Source: Ancylobacter novellus DSM 506
Lineage (GTDB): Bacteria > Pseudomonadota > Alphaproteobacteria > Rhizobiales > Xanthobacteraceae
NCBI RefSeq assembly: GCF_000092925.1
Contig: NC_014217.1
Location: 1,488,001-1,552,000 of the forward strand
Direction of reading: 5' to 3'
Length of the DNA stretch: 64,000 bases
Both the position numbers and the translations under genes were made by a program. The notes under the pieces were generated by a model, which had not been told where the DNA came from, searched no databases, and was given only the letters and a program-made list of their open reading frames with translations. Of this stretch, positions 1-8,951 are shown one piece after another (position 1 is the stretch's first letter; each line of letters opens with the position of its first letter).

Positions 1-239
1 GCCTCGACGGACTCCGGCAGCGTGGTCAGCGGGTTCTGCACCGACATGGCGTTCAGCCCCTTGGCCTGAAGCCGCGCGATCACTTTGCTCCAGCAGGAGC
101 CGTCGGCGTAGAGACCGTGAACGAAGACGACGTTGCGTGCCGGAGCCGGCTTGTCGGTGCTCGCGGCGATGCCGCGGGAAGCTGCCAGCGAAGCCACGGC
201 TCCGATGGCCACGGCTTTCGAGAAGGTGCGGCGGTTCAT
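1..239 (-). CDS. Exported alpha/beta hydrolase, N-terminal part only
   Basis: This gene runs off the left edge, so only about 79 N-terminal residues are visible. The start is NRRTFSK followed by a hydrophobic Ala/Gly stretch, which fits a twin-arginine (Tat) signal peptide and predicts folded export to the periplasm. After the signal comes NVVFVHGLYADGSCW, the first beta strand and His-Gly oxyanion loop typical of alpha/beta-hydrolase-fold esterases. The nucleophile elbow and the rest of the triad lie outside the window, so the substrate cannot be guessed. It is divergent from the Cys-rich protein gene at 555. Confidence 0.75.
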   Translation of the reverse strand, partial: MNRRTFSKAVAIGAVASLAASRGIAASTDKPAPARNVVFVHGLYADGSCWSKVIARLQAKGLNAMSVQNPLTTLPESVE

Positions 240-554
240 CATTGGGATCTCCATAGGACCTGTCCGGTCGCGGGAGTGTCGATCGAAGCCGAGCCCGCCG
301 TTACGCACTCGCACGGTCGTCAACGGGTGTTTGCGCGGACGACCGCCCGTAGCCGACGATGGACTCGGCAGGCGCTCCGCGATCCCGCCACGGGATACCG
401 TCCAGCGGTAAAACCGGATGGGATCGAAATTCGACGTTGCGTCACGGGCGGGCTTCTGCGAGACCGGACCCTGGGGGAGGTAGCTCGGGACCGCGTGCCG
501 ATCCCCTTTCGCCAGCGGGGCCGCCGGCGAGGCGCGCGCAATGGGAGGCTTACA
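240..554. other. Intergenic region between divergent genes
   Basis: These 315 bases separate the leftward hydrolase from the rightward Cys-rich protein and must carry both promoters. I see no convincing -35/-10 pair, no tRNA and no strong dyad. Open frames here run into the Cys-rich gene but lack family-like sequence upstream of its signal peptide. Confidence 0.5.
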
Positions 555-974
555 ATGAAGCGACATATCGTCGGACTGGCGGCGCTGCTGCTGGCCGGCA
601 TGGCCGGCAGCGCGTCGGCCCAGACCATGAGCTATGCCGAAGCCGGTGCCCTGATCGCCAAGAGCTGCGGCCCGTCGATCGAGCGCTTCTGCGCGAAGGT
701 GAACATCGGCACCGGGCAGGTGCAGCAGTGCCTGACGCAGCACAAGGACCAGGTGCCGGCCCAGTGCTTCAGCGATTTCGTGGCGGCGCAGGCTTCGCTG
801 TCGAAGCGCAACGCGGCGCAGGACAGTGCCTTCAACGTCTGCAACGCCGAAATCCGCCAGTTCTGCCCCGGCGTGAAGCCGGGCGACGCCCGCATCCTCG
901 ATTGTCTCCTCGCTTCGAGCAAGGTTGTCCGCGGCGCCTGCAAGCAGGTGATCGTCGACGCCGGCTGGCAGTGA
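555..974 (+). CDS. Exported cysteine-rich repeat protein
   Basis: This is a 139-residue protein with a clear Sec signal peptide (MKRHIVGLAALLLAG, cleavage near ASAQ). The mature part holds two copies of a Cys pattern: CGPSIERFC...QCL...AQC and CNAEIRQFC...DCLL...AC. This spacing matches the Cys-rich repeat family also found in Golgi apparatus protein 1, which is common as a small periplasmic protein of unknown role in Rhizobiales. Eight cysteines suggest disulfides. The start was chosen for the gggagg ribosome site 7 bases upstream and for the signal peptide. The OmpA-like gene follows 36 bases later, perhaps in one transcript. Confidence 0.85.
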   Translation: MKRHIVGLAALLLAGMAGSASAQTMSYAEAGALIAKSCGPSIERFCAKVNIGTGQVQQCLTQHKDQVPAQCFSDFVAAQASLSKRNAAQDSAFNVCNAEIRQFCPGVKPGDARILDCLLASSKVVRGACKQVIVDAGWQ

Positions 975-1010
975 CGCGCCGCAACCAAGCCTGATCGGAG
1001 AGATGAGATC

Positions 1011-1619
1011 ATGACCCGCATCACCGCTCGCGCCGCGCGCCTCGCCCGGAATGCCGCCCTTGCCGCGCTGCTCGCGGCGCCGTTCGCGGTCGCGCCCGCC
1101 GCCGCGCAGACCAGCCTGACCAACCAGCAGATCCTGCAGGGCCTGACCGCCACCACGCAGGAAGAGCCGACCATCACCGCCCAGCTGCTTCGCCAGATGG
1201 CCGAGCAGGCCGTGGCGAACAATGTGCCGCTCGACCTCAACAAGTCGGCGGTCGCCGCCCAGCTCTTCAAGCTGGCGCAGATCACGGTGCAGATCCAGTT
1301 CGCGCTGGGTTCCGACATCATCCGCCCGGAATCCTACGCCACGATCGGCGCGATCTCGGATGCGCTGCACCACCCGATCCTGTTCAACTACCACTTCCTC
1401 ATCGTCGGCAACACGGACACGACTGGCACCCGGGCGAACAACCTGAAGCTCAGCCAGGCCCGCGCGGATGCCGTGAAGCAGGCGCTGGTGACGGTGTTCG
1501 GCGTCGATCCGGCCCGCCTCGAGGCGGTCGGTCTCGGCCAGGAGGACCTGCAGACCCCGAACGACCCGACCAACCCGATCAACCGCCGCGTGCAGTTGTT
1601 CAATATCGGCCTCGAGTAA
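1011..1619 (+). CDS. OmpA-family periplasmic/outer-membrane protein
   Basis: The 202-residue product has a Sec signal peptide ending near AAAQ, a short helical segment, and a C-terminal OmpA-like peptidoglycan-binding domain from about residue 95 to the end. That domain starts with VQIQFALGSDIIRPES, contains the GNTDTTGT strand-loop and the L..SQARADAVKQAL helix, and ends with NRRVQLFNIG. There is no beta-barrel domain, so it is probably a soluble or lipid-free cell-wall tether rather than a porin. A start 6 bases after gagatgag is plausible. Two hairpins follow its stop. Confidence 0.88.
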   Translation: MTRITARAARLARNAALAALLAAPFAVAPAAAQTSLTNQQILQGLTATTQEEPTITAQLLRQMAEQAVANNVPLDLNKSAVAAQLFKLAQITVQIQFALGSDIIRPESYATIGAISDALHHPILFNYHFLIVGNTDTTGTRANNLKLSQARADAVKQALVTVFGVDPARLEAVGLGQEDLQTPNDPTNPINRRVQLFNIGLE

Positions 1620-1622
1620 GGC

Positions 1623-1650
1623 GACGGCGGTTTCGCACCGCCGTCCTTTC
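1623..1650 (+). terminator. Terminator-like hairpin after the OmpA-family gene
   Basis: A 9-bp perfect GC stem (GACGGCGGT / ACCGCCGTC) with a 5-base loop is followed by CTTTCC. The T-run is short, so termination may be partial. Confidence 0.5.
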
Positions 1651-1661
1651 CGGCTATAGCG

Positions 1662-1700
1662 ACGGCCGGGCGCCATGATTGGCGCCCGGCCGTATTGTTT
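1662..1700 (+). terminator. Second, stronger hairpin before the RidA gene
   Basis: A perfect 13-bp stem (ACGGCCGGGCGCC with its complement) and a 6-base loop is followed by ATTGTTTT. It lies 11 bases after the first hairpin and ends about 30 bases before the RidA start. It therefore either terminates the OmpA transcript or forms a structured leader for ridA. An open frame that starts inside this stem is not a credible RidA start. Confidence 0.55.
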
Positions 1701-1726
1701 TCCAGCACCGGAACGAGTCCATTCCC

Positions 1727-2068
1727 ATGAGCATCAAGAGAATCGAAGTCGGCCCGCGCATGAGCCAGGCCGTGGTCCATGGATCGGTCGCCTATCTCGC
1801 CGGCCAGGTTGCCAAGGGCGAGAATGTCACGACCCAGACCGAGGCGGTGCTTGACCAGATCGACGCGCTGCTGGCCGTCGCGGGCACCGACAAGACCAAG
1901 CTGCTGACCACCACCATCTATCTCGCCGACATGGCGACCTTCGGCGAGATGAACGCCGTGTGGGACAAGTGGGTTTCGGCCGGCAACACGCCGGCCCGCG
2001 CCACCGTCGAGGCCGCTCTGGCGACACCGGAATATAAGGTCGAGATCGTCGTCACTGCGGCGATCTGA
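1727..2068 (+). CDS. RidA-family protein (YjgF/YER057c/UK114)
   Basis: The 113-residue length and fold elements match the RidA family of enamine/imine deaminases, trimeric cytosolic enzymes that hydrolyse reactive 2-aminoacrylate-type intermediates. Visible family marks are the AYLAGQVA strand, QTEAVLDQIDALLAVAG, the TTTIYLADMATF region, the catalytic-site Arg in NTPARATVEAALA and the C-terminal VEIVVTAAI. It belongs to the broader RidA group often called Rid2-like rather than the E. coli RidA archetype, so substrate preference is uncertain. The ATG at 1727 starts the conserved part. A strong terminator follows. Confidence 0.9.
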   Translation: MSIKRIEVGPRMSQAVVHGSVAYLAGQVAKGENVTTQTEAVLDQIDALLAVAGTDKTKLLTTTIYLADMATFGEMNAVWDKWVSAGNTPARATVEAALATPEYKVEIVVTAAI

Positions 2069-2105
2069 TATCCGCCACCGCCTGCCGGCGACGTGCCTTA
2101 ACGAG

Positions 2106-2135
2106 AAAGGCCCCGTCTCGCGACGGGGCCTTTTT
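2106..2135. terminator. Bidirectional intrinsic terminator
   Basis: A 12-bp perfect stem (AAAGGCCCCGTC with its complement) with a TCGC loop is followed by a T-run. The stem starts with AAA, so it can also serve the convergent MFS gene read from the other strand. Confidence 0.85.
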
Positions 2136-2180
2136 ATTGCGGGGAGGCTCCGTCCCGGAGGGGCGGAGCCGGGCGCCGGC

Positions 2181-3860
2181 TCAGTGCCAGTCTTCCAGGT
2201 TCCGGTCCTTGGTCTCCGGCAGGAAGATCAGGCCGATGACGACGGTCATCAGCGCCACCACGATCGGGTACCACAGGCCGGAGAAGATGTTGCCGGTGGC
2301 CGCCACTATGGCGAAGGCGGTGGGCGGCAGGAAGCCGCCGAACCAGCCATTGCCGATGTGGTAGGGCAGCGACATGCCGGTGTAGCGGATGCGGGTCGGG
2401 AAGAGCTCGACCAGCAGGGCGGCGATCGGGCCGTACACCATCGTCACGTAGAGGACGAGGATGAACAGCAGGCCGATCAGCGACAGCGTGCGCGCATCGG
2501 TCAGCACGCCGCCGACGGTCGGCTGCTTGACGATCGAGGCGTCGCCCACCTTGGGATAGCCGGCCGCCTGCGCCGCTGCCACGGTGGCCGTGCCGATCGC
2601 CGCGCCGGTCGGCTCGGGTGCGGTCACTGCCGTGCCGTTGATCGTCACCGCGACGGGCGAGCCGGCCGGGCCGGGCTTCAGCTCATAGTGCATGGAGTTG
2701 GTCGCCAGCGTGCGACGCAGGACGTCGCAGGGACGGGTGAAGACCCGCACGCCGACCGGGTCGAACAGCGTGCCGCATTCCGCCGGATCGGCGGTGATGT
2801 CGATCTTCACGTTCTCCGTCGCCGCGATGAGGTTCGGGTTGGCGACGCGGGCAATGTTCTCGAACAGCGGGAAATAAGTGACCGCCGCGATGAGGCAGCC
2901 GGCGATCAGGATCGGCTTGCGGCCGATCTTGTCCGACAGCCAGCCGAAGAAGATGAAGAACGGCGTGCCGATCAGGAGGCTGAAGGCGATGAGCAGGTTC
3001 GCCGTCGTGCCGTCGACCTTCAGCGTCTGGGTGAGGAAGAACAGCGCGTAGAACTGGCCGCAATACCACACCACGGCCTGACCGGCGGTGCCGCCGAGCA
3101 GGGCGATCAGGGCGATCTTGGCGTTGCTCCACTTGCCGAAGGCCTCGGTGAGCGGCGCCTTCGAGCGGCGGCCCTCGTCCTTCATCTTCTGGAAGGCCGG
3201 GGATTCGCTCAGCGACAGCCGGATCCAGATCGAGAAGGCGAGCAGGATGATCGACAGCAGGAACGGGATGCGCCAGCCCCAGGCGTTGAAGTCCTCGGGC
3301 GTCATCGACAGGCGCAGCGACAGGATCACCAGCAGCGACAGGAACAGGCCGACGGTCGCCGTGGTCTGGATCCAGGAGGTGTAGAAGCCGCGCCGTCCGT
3401 GCGGGGCGTGCTCGGCCACGTAGGTCGCCGCGCCGCCATATTCGCCGCCGAGCGCGAGGCCCTGCAGCAGGCGGCAGATGATGAAGATCACCGGGGCGGC
3501 ATAGCCGATGCTTTCATAGCTCGGCAGCAGGCCGACCAGGAAGGTGGCGATGCCCATGATCGTCATGGTGACGAGGAAGGTGTACTTGCGGCCGATGAGG
3601 TCGCCGAGGCGGCCGAACACCAGGGCGCCGAAGGGGCGGACCGCGAAGCCGGCGGCGAAGCCGAACAGCACGAAGATGAACTTCGCCGTGTCGTTGGTGC
3701 CGGGCACGAAAGTGGCGGCGATGTTGGCCGCGAGCGAGCCCGCAAGGTAGAAGTCGTACCATTCGAAGACGGTGCCGGCGGAGGAGGCGATGATCACCTT
3801 CCTCTCTTCCCGGGTCATCGGGGCCGCCTTTCGGGCGGGCCCTGCTGTAGTTACGCTCAT
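2181..3860 (-). CDS. MFS transporter, metabolite:H+ symporter (MHS) family, with periplasmic insertion
   Basis: This 559-residue inner-membrane protein resembles the ProP/KgtP/ShiA branch of the major facilitator superfamily, which imports organic acids, osmolytes or shikimate with protons. The N-terminus has FEWYDFYLAG in TM1, motif A GRLGDLIGRK at about 84-93, and GLALGGEYGGAATYVAE in TM4. Motif A repeats as GWLSDKIGRK at about 306-315 and the C-terminus keeps ELFPTRIRYTG. Normal family length is near 430-450. The excess is one Ala/Pro/Thr-rich segment at about 337-455 in the predicted periplasmic TM9-TM10 loop, with Cys362 and Cys378 as a possible disulfide. The substrate cannot be assigned from sequence. 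Confidence 0.93.
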   Translation of the reverse strand: MSVTTAGPARKAAPMTREERKVIIASSAGTVFEWYDFYLAGSLAANIAATFVPGTNDTAKFIFVLFGFAAGFAVRPFGALVFGRLGDLIGRKYTFLVTMTIMGIATFLVGLLPSYESIGYAAPVIFIICRLLQGLALGGEYGGAATYVAEHAPHGRRGFYTSWIQTTATVGLFLSLLVILSLRLSMTPEDFNAWGWRIPFLLSIILLAFSIWIRLSLSESPAFQKMKDEGRRSKAPLTEAFGKWSNAKIALIALLGGTAGQAVVWYCGQFYALFFLTQTLKVDGTTANLLIAFSLLIGTPFFIFFGWLSDKIGRKPILIAGCLIAAVTYFPLFENIARVANPNLIAATENVKIDITADPAECGTLFDPVGVRVFTRPCDVLRRTLATNSMHYELKPGPAGSPVAVTINGTAVTAPEPTGAAIGTATVAAAQAAGYPKVGDASIVKQPTVGGVLTDARTLSLIGLLFILVLYVTMVYGPIAALLVELFPTRIRYTGMSLPYHIGNGWFGGFLPPTAFAIVAATGNIFSGLWYPIVVALMTVVIGLIFLPETKDRNLEDWH

Positions 3861-4211
3861 GTTCGTTCCCTTCCCCAGAATAAGTCGCGCCGATGTTCAG
3901 ACGTGCAGCAATGTCCGCACGCGCGAAAGGACGAGCTCGTCCGCGAGGCCCGTCGATAGTCTTTGTCGAGTTTGGGAGTTCCGTCCGGGAACACCTCGCA
4001 CTCGGGCTGTCTCCTCCCGGAAGAGGCCCGCGACGACTTGAGCGGCGGCCTTCCCCGGTCTTAGGCGCGCGCAATTCTGCGATTCCGTCGCTGCCTTAAA
4101 GGAAAGCTTGGCGAAACATGTTCGGTTTGACGATTGGCAATTGGTCGTAAACTCGCGCAATTGCTGCGGCGCGGGAGAAATCGCCGGCGCGCGAAGTATT
4201 TTCCGCCGCTG
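3861..4211. other. Intergenic region upstream of the MFS gene
   Basis: These 351 bases lie between the rlmB stop and the MFS start, both read leftward, and should hold the MFS promoter. I see scattered short dyads, including two CAATTG motifs near 4140-4165, but no clear -35/-10 pair, no RNA gene and no credible ORF. Confidence 0.45.
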
Positions 4212-5024
4212 TCAGGCGGGCCGGGCGACAGCGCGCCGGGCGAGGTAGAGCGCGAGCGCGGCGGCATTCGAGACGTTCAGGCTGACGATGGCGCCGGGCA
4301 GGTCGATACGGGCGAGTGTGTCGCAGGTCTGGCGGGTGAGCTGGCGCAGGCCCTTGCCCTCGGCGCCGAGCACCAGCGCCACCGGCGCGCGCATCGCCGT
4401 ATCGGCAAGATCGGCCGGGCCTTCGCTGTCGAGGCCGACCACCTGCACGCCGCGCTCCTTCAGCTCCTCCAGCGTGCGGGCGAGATTGCCGACGAAGCAG
4501 AACGGCACATGCTCCAGCCCGCCGCTGGCGCTCTTCGCCAGCACGCCGGTGGCGGCCGGGCTGTGGCGGGCGGTGGTGACAATCGCCCCGACCTTCATCG
4601 CCGCCGCCGAGCGCACAATGGCGCCGACATTGTGCGGGTCGGTGATCTGGTCGAGCACCAGCAGGAGGTCGCTCTCCGCCGCCTTGGCGAGGCTGAGCGC
4701 GGGCAGGGGATCGCATTCCGCCAGCAGACCCTGATGCACCGCGTCGGGGTCGAGCAGCCGGTCGATCTCGCCCGGCCGCACGATCTCCGGCTTCACCTTG
4801 AGCGGAATCGATTCTTCTTCCAGCCGCTTGGCGGCGTTTTCGGTGGCGAGCAGGCGGCGGATCTTGCGGCGCGGATTGCGCAGCGCCTCGGCAACGCTGT
4901 GCCAGCCATAGAGGATCGCCACGTCGTCCGGCCAGGCGCCAAAGGGACGGCCCGCCGGCCGCGGACGCGGTTGGCGCTGGGAGGCATGGTACGGCCGGGC
5001 GGGGCGGCGAGGGCGATCGTTCAT
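4212..5024 (-). CDS. rlmB: 23S rRNA (guanosine-2'-O)-methyltransferase RlmB, TrmH family
   Basis: The product is a 270-residue SPOUT methyltransferase predicted to methylate the 2'-O of G2251 in 23S rRNA with S-adenosylmethionine. After a basic Pro/Arg-rich N-terminus comes the substrate-binding domain (ILYGWHSVAEALRNP). The three knot motifs follow: VLDQITDPHNVGAIVRSA, LVLGAEGKGLRQL and LPGAIVSLNVSNAAA. The ATG at 5024 was taken because the frame further upstream is low-complexity and overlaps the candidate promoter of the tRNA-tuf transcript. It could also act on another rRNA or tRNA site, as TrmH paralogs are hard to separate by eye. Confidence 0.9.
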   Translation of the reverse strand: MNDRPRRPARPYHASQRQPRPRPAGRPFGAWPDDVAILYGWHSVAEALRNPRRKIRRLLATENAAKRLEEESIPLKVKPEIVRPGEIDRLLDPDAVHQGLLAECDPLPALSLAKAAESDLLLVLDQITDPHNVGAIVRSAAAMKVGAIVTTARHSPAATGVLAKSASGGLEHVPFCFVGNLARTLEELKERGVQVVGLDSEGPADLADTAMRAPVALVLGAEGKGLRQLTRQTCDTLARIDLPGAIVSLNVSNAAALALYLARRAVARPA

Positions 5025-5111
5025 GTCGCGCGTTCTGTCACGGCGTGCCCGGCTTGGCAATTTGTGCGCGCGCGCATTCGCTTGCGACCGGGGACGGTGC
5101 CGCGGGCGGGG

Positions 5112-5140
5112 TTGACAGGGCAGGGGCACGTCACCATAAA
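5112..5140 (+). promoter_or_regulatory. Candidate sigma70 promoter for tRNA-Tyr/tRNA-Gly/tuf
   Basis: TTGACA, a 17-base spacer and CATAAA lie about 97 bases upstream of tRNA-Tyr. The perfect -35 and ideal spacing fit a strong housekeeping promoter for the tRNA-tuf transcript. Confidence 0.6.
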
Positions 5141-5236
5141 GCCCGCCGCACGGGAACCGGCGTTCGCGCCGGCTTGCCCCGTGAGGTCGACAGGCGACAT
5201 CGCGCCGGCAACGACCGCGACGTGCCTGAGTGACTT

Positions 5237-5321
5237 GGGGGAGTGTCCCGAGCGGCAAAGGGGGCGGACTGTAAATCCGCTGGCTATGCCTTCGTAGGTT
5301 CGAGTCCTACCTCCCCCACCA
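5237..5321 (+). tRNA. tRNA-Tyr (GTA)
   Basis: The acceptor stem GGGGGAG pairs with CTCCCCC, the discriminator is A, and CCA is encoded. The anticodon GTA is at 5271-5273 in a 7-base loop, and a long variable arm typical of bacterial tRNA-Tyr is present. It opens the classic tRNA-tufB cluster. Confidence 0.97.
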
Positions 5322-5351
5322 CCTCGCCTCTCGCTAGATTACCTCTGCCTT

Positions 5352-5425
5352 GCGGGTGTAGCTCAATGGTAGAGCAACAGCCTTCCAAGCTGATGACGAG
5401 GGTTCGATTCCCTTCACCCGCTCCA
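5352..5425 (+). tRNA. tRNA-Gly (TCC)
   Basis: The cloverleaf has acceptor GCGGGTG / CACCCGC, GGTTCGATTC in the T arm and encoded CCA. The anticodon TCC is at 5384-5386. It lies 30 bases after tRNA-Tyr and upstream of tuf, as in many proteobacteria. Confidence 0.97.
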
Positions 5426-5648
5426 ATTCCACCAAGGATACCTATATAGGCGACGGCCGGTCCCGCGCTCCCGCGCGGACTTATCGGGTCGTCCGGCCGG
5501 GTTTTCGGGAAATGCGTGCCGCGTCGTCGCGGAGCACCTCACGCGGCGCGTGAAAGCGGCGTGTGAAACCGCTCTTGCGGAAACGCGGGAAACCGCCTAT
5601 CCCACGGCCCGATTTTTCGCGACCCGCTGTCGCTGAAGGAAACGAGTT

Positions 5649-6839
<1,191 letters not shown>

Positions 6840-6872
6840 ACCTCCCGGCTTCGGCCGGTACGGGAAACTGCG

Positions 6873-6896
6873 ACGGGCGCCTTCGGGCGCCCGTTT
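6873..6896 (+). terminator. Intrinsic terminator after tuf copy 1
   Basis: The 9-bp stem ACGGGCGCC / GGCGCCCGT with a TTCG loop is followed by TT and a G-broken T stretch. It sits 34 bases after the tuf stop. Confidence 0.65.
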
Positions 6897-7063
6897 GCGT
6901 TTGGGGGCACGGGTAAGCCGCTTGGACATCCTCCGAGGCTCGCTGCACTAGCGCCTCGGGATAAGGTTCATCGGAACGTCACTTGTCCAAAGCGAGCTTG
7001 ACGCCCCCTCTTTACATGCCCCCATCGCATCGCCTAGGAAGGCGCGCCCGCGTCGCCGGGTCT

Positions 7064-7140
7064 AGGAGTGTAGCTCAACTGGTTAGAGCACCGGTCTCCA
7101 AAACCGGGGGTTGGGGGTTCGAGTCCCTCCACTCCTGCCA
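7064..7140 (+). tRNA. tRNA-Trp (CCA)
   Basis: The acceptor AGGAGTG pairs with CACTCCT, the discriminator is G and CCA is encoded at 7138-7140. The anticodon CCA is at 7098-7100 in the loop CTCCAAA. It precedes secE-nusG, its standard place in proteobacteria. Confidence 0.97.
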
Positions 7141-7257
7141 CCCTCTCAAGGGGTGGCAGCGGACCGCCAGGCGAGCCATTTCCCCACCCTGCGTCGAAAC
7201 TAATGCCCGCGCGGCCTTGCGGAAGCGGCGGCCGCGCACAAATCTTCACGGCGTCCT

Positions 7258-7286
7258 TTGACGCGACGGGCCGCACAGGCTATACG
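7258..7286 (+). promoter_or_regulatory. Candidate sigma70 promoter for secE-nusG
   Basis: TTGACG, a 17-base spacer and TATACG lie about 76 bases before the secE start. Both boxes are close to consensus and the spacing is ideal. Confidence 0.65.
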
Positions 7287-7361
7287 CCCGGCCTACCCTT
7301 CGATTTGGATTGGACAGCGCGGGACTTAAATCCCCCGCGCTAGAAGCGTTTCGAGACGAAT

Positions 7362-7559
7362 ATGGCGAAGACGAATCCCGTCGAGTTCTTTCAGCAGGTG
7401 CGCGCGGAAGCCCGCAAGGTCACCTGGCCGACCCGTCGCGAGACGCTGATCACCACGGCGATGGTGTTCGTCATGGTGGTGCTGGCCTCGCTGTTCTTCC
7501 TGGTCGCCGATCAGATCCTGAGCTTCGTGATCGCTCAGGTCCTGCAGATCGGCCGGTGA
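7362..7559 (+). CDS. secE: Preprotein translocase subunit SecE
   Basis: The 65-residue protein is the short, single-span SecE found in most bacteria. It has an amphipathic N-terminus with VRAEARKVTWPTRRET, the conserved cytosolic clamp motif, and one transmembrane helix from about residue 30 to 55. It is an essential part of the SecYEG channel. nusG starts 11 bases after the stop, forming the conserved secE-nusG pair. Confidence 0.97.
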   Translation: MAKTNPVEFFQQVRAEARKVTWPTRRETLITTAMVFVMVVLASLFFLVADQILSFVIAQVLQIGR

Positions 7560-7570
7560 GGAGAGAACCG

Positions 7571-8101
7571 ATGTCGATGCGCTGGTACATCGTCCACGCC
7601 TATTCGAACTTCGAGAAGAAGGTCGCCGATTCCATCAAGGAGCAGGCGGCTCAGCGCGGGCTCACCGACCTGTTCGAGCAGGTGCTGGTGCCGACCGAGA
7701 AGGTCGTCGAGGTGCGCCGCGGCCGCAAGGTCGACGCCGAGCGCAAGTTCTTCCCCGGCTATGTGCTGGTGAAGATGGACCTCACCGACGAGGCCTTCCA
7801 CCTCATCAAGAACACACCGAAGGTCACCGGCTTCCTCGGCGCCGACAACAAGCCGATGCCGATCGCCGAGAAGGAGGCGATGCGCATCCTTCAGCAGGTG
7901 CAGGAAGGCATCGAGCGGCCGAAGCCCTCCATCACCTTCGAGGTGGGCGAGACCGTCAAGGTGTCGGACGGCCCCTTCGCGTCGTTCAACGGCATCGTCG
8001 AGGAAGTCGACGACGCCCGTTCGCGCCTCAAGGTCGCGGTGTCGATCTTCGGCCGCGCCACCCCGGTTGAGCTGGAGTTCGCCCAGGTCGAGAAGACCTG
8101 A
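7571..8101 (+). CDS. nusG: Transcription termination/antitermination protein NusG
   Basis: This 176-residue factor binds the clamp of RNA polymerase, suppresses pausing, and links to Rho or ribosomal S10. The N-terminal NGN domain begins RWYIVHAYSNFEKKVAD and includes the FFPGYVLVKM strand. The KOW domain is seen in FEVGETVKVSDGPFASFNG. The ATG at 7571 follows a gaggaga site with 6-base spacing. A second in-frame ATG two codons later is possible. A strong terminator follows, so the ribosomal genes downstream are transcribed separately. Confidence 0.98.
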   Translation: MSMRWYIVHAYSNFEKKVADSIKEQAAQRGLTDLFEQVLVPTEKVVEVRRGRKVDAERKFFPGYVLVKMDLTDEAFHLIKNTPKVTGFLGADNKPMPIAEKEAMRILQQVQEGIERPKPSITFEVGETVKVSDGPFASFNGIVEEVDDARSRLKVAVSIFGRATPVELEFAQVEKT

Positions 8102-8133
8102 GCTGCGGTCTCGGCGGCAGACGGAAGTTTCGG

Positions 8134-8162
8134 AAGGCGCGGGCAGGGTCCCGCGCCTTTTT
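8134..8162 (+). terminator. Intrinsic terminator after nusG
   Basis: The 10-bp GC stem AAGGCGCGGG / CCCGCGCCTT with a 6-base loop runs directly into TTTTT. Confidence 0.85.
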
Positions 8163-8260
8163 CGTTCGGCGCCTGCGTTAGCCCGTTAACACCGCGGCGC
8201 CTGCCGCCCGGCCTATCCTCTCCCGACACCCCACACGGGCGTGACCAAGGGAGGATGAAG

Positions 8261-8872
8261 ATGGCTGCCAAACGCATCCTGATGATCGTCGGCGACTATG
8301 TGGAAGACTACGAGACCATGGTGCCGTTCCAGGCGCTGCTCGCCGTCGGCCATACCGTGCATGCCGCCTGCCCGGACAAGAAGGCCGGCGACAGCGTCGC
8401 CACGGCGATACACGATTTCGACGGCGCGCAGACCTATTCGGAGAAGCGCGGGCACAATTTCGCGCTGAACGCGACTTTCGCCGACGTCGACCCGGCCCGC
8501 TACGACGCGCTGGTGATCCCCGGCGGGCGGGCGCCGGAATATCTGCGCCTGAACCTGAAGGCGATCGAGATCGTCAAACACTTCTTCGATGCCGACAAGC
8601 CGGTCGCCGCCATCTGCCATGGCGCCCAGCTTCTCGCCGGCGCGCGGGTGCTTGAGGGGCGCACCTGCTCGGCCTATCCCGCCTGCCGGGCGGAGGTGGA
8701 GCTCGCCGGCGGCACCTATGCCGACATCGCCATCGATGCGGCGGTGACCGACGGCAACCTCGTCTCCGCCCCGGCCTGGCCCGCGCATCCGGCCTGGATC
8801 GCCCAGTTCCTCGCTGTGCTCGGCACCAGCATCTCCCACGGCGAGGTGAGCACGGCGCGCAAGGCTGCGTGA
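8261..8872 (+). CDS. DJ-1/PfpI family protein (class I amidotransferase-like)
   Basis: The 203-residue protein has the flavodoxin-like DJ-1/PfpI fold: [14 protein letters not shown] with the conserved acidic residue near 15, [13 protein letters not shown], and the nucleophile elbow AICHGAQLL with Cys119-His120. Relatives include stress-related glyoxalase/deglycase-like proteins and PfpI-type enzymes, so a role against carbonyl or oxidative damage is possible but unproven. An ATG at 8255 is in frame, but gggagg touches it directly, whereas it lies 6 bases from the ATG at 8261, which I prefer. It interrupts the usual nusG-rplK adjacency. Confidence 0.88.
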   Translation: MAAKRILMIVGDYVEDYETMVPFQALLAVGHTVHAACPDKKAGDSVATAIHDFDGAQTYSEKRGHNFALNATFADVDPARYDALVIPGGRAPEYLRLNLKAIEIVKHFFDADKPVAAICHGAQLLAGARVLEGRTCSAYPACRAEVELAGGTYADIAIDAAVTDGNLVSAPAWPAHPAWIAQFLAVLGTSISHGEVSTARKAA

Positions 8873-8951
8873 GCCCGCCTTCGCGGGCGCGGCAAGCGGG
8901 ACTATGATGGCGCGGCGGGGCAGGGGTGTTCCGCCGCGAAGGGAGGCCGTC

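Noticed and set aside
2184..3959. 591-codon frame antisense to the MFS transporter
   Set aside because: Composition is Arg/Gln/Asp-rich and typical of a shadow. The transporter on the other strand has clear motifs.
4124..4150. TTGACG followed by a possible -10 in the rlmB-MFS gap
   Set aside because: Spacing is 15 bases with a poor -10, and it points away from both flanking genes.
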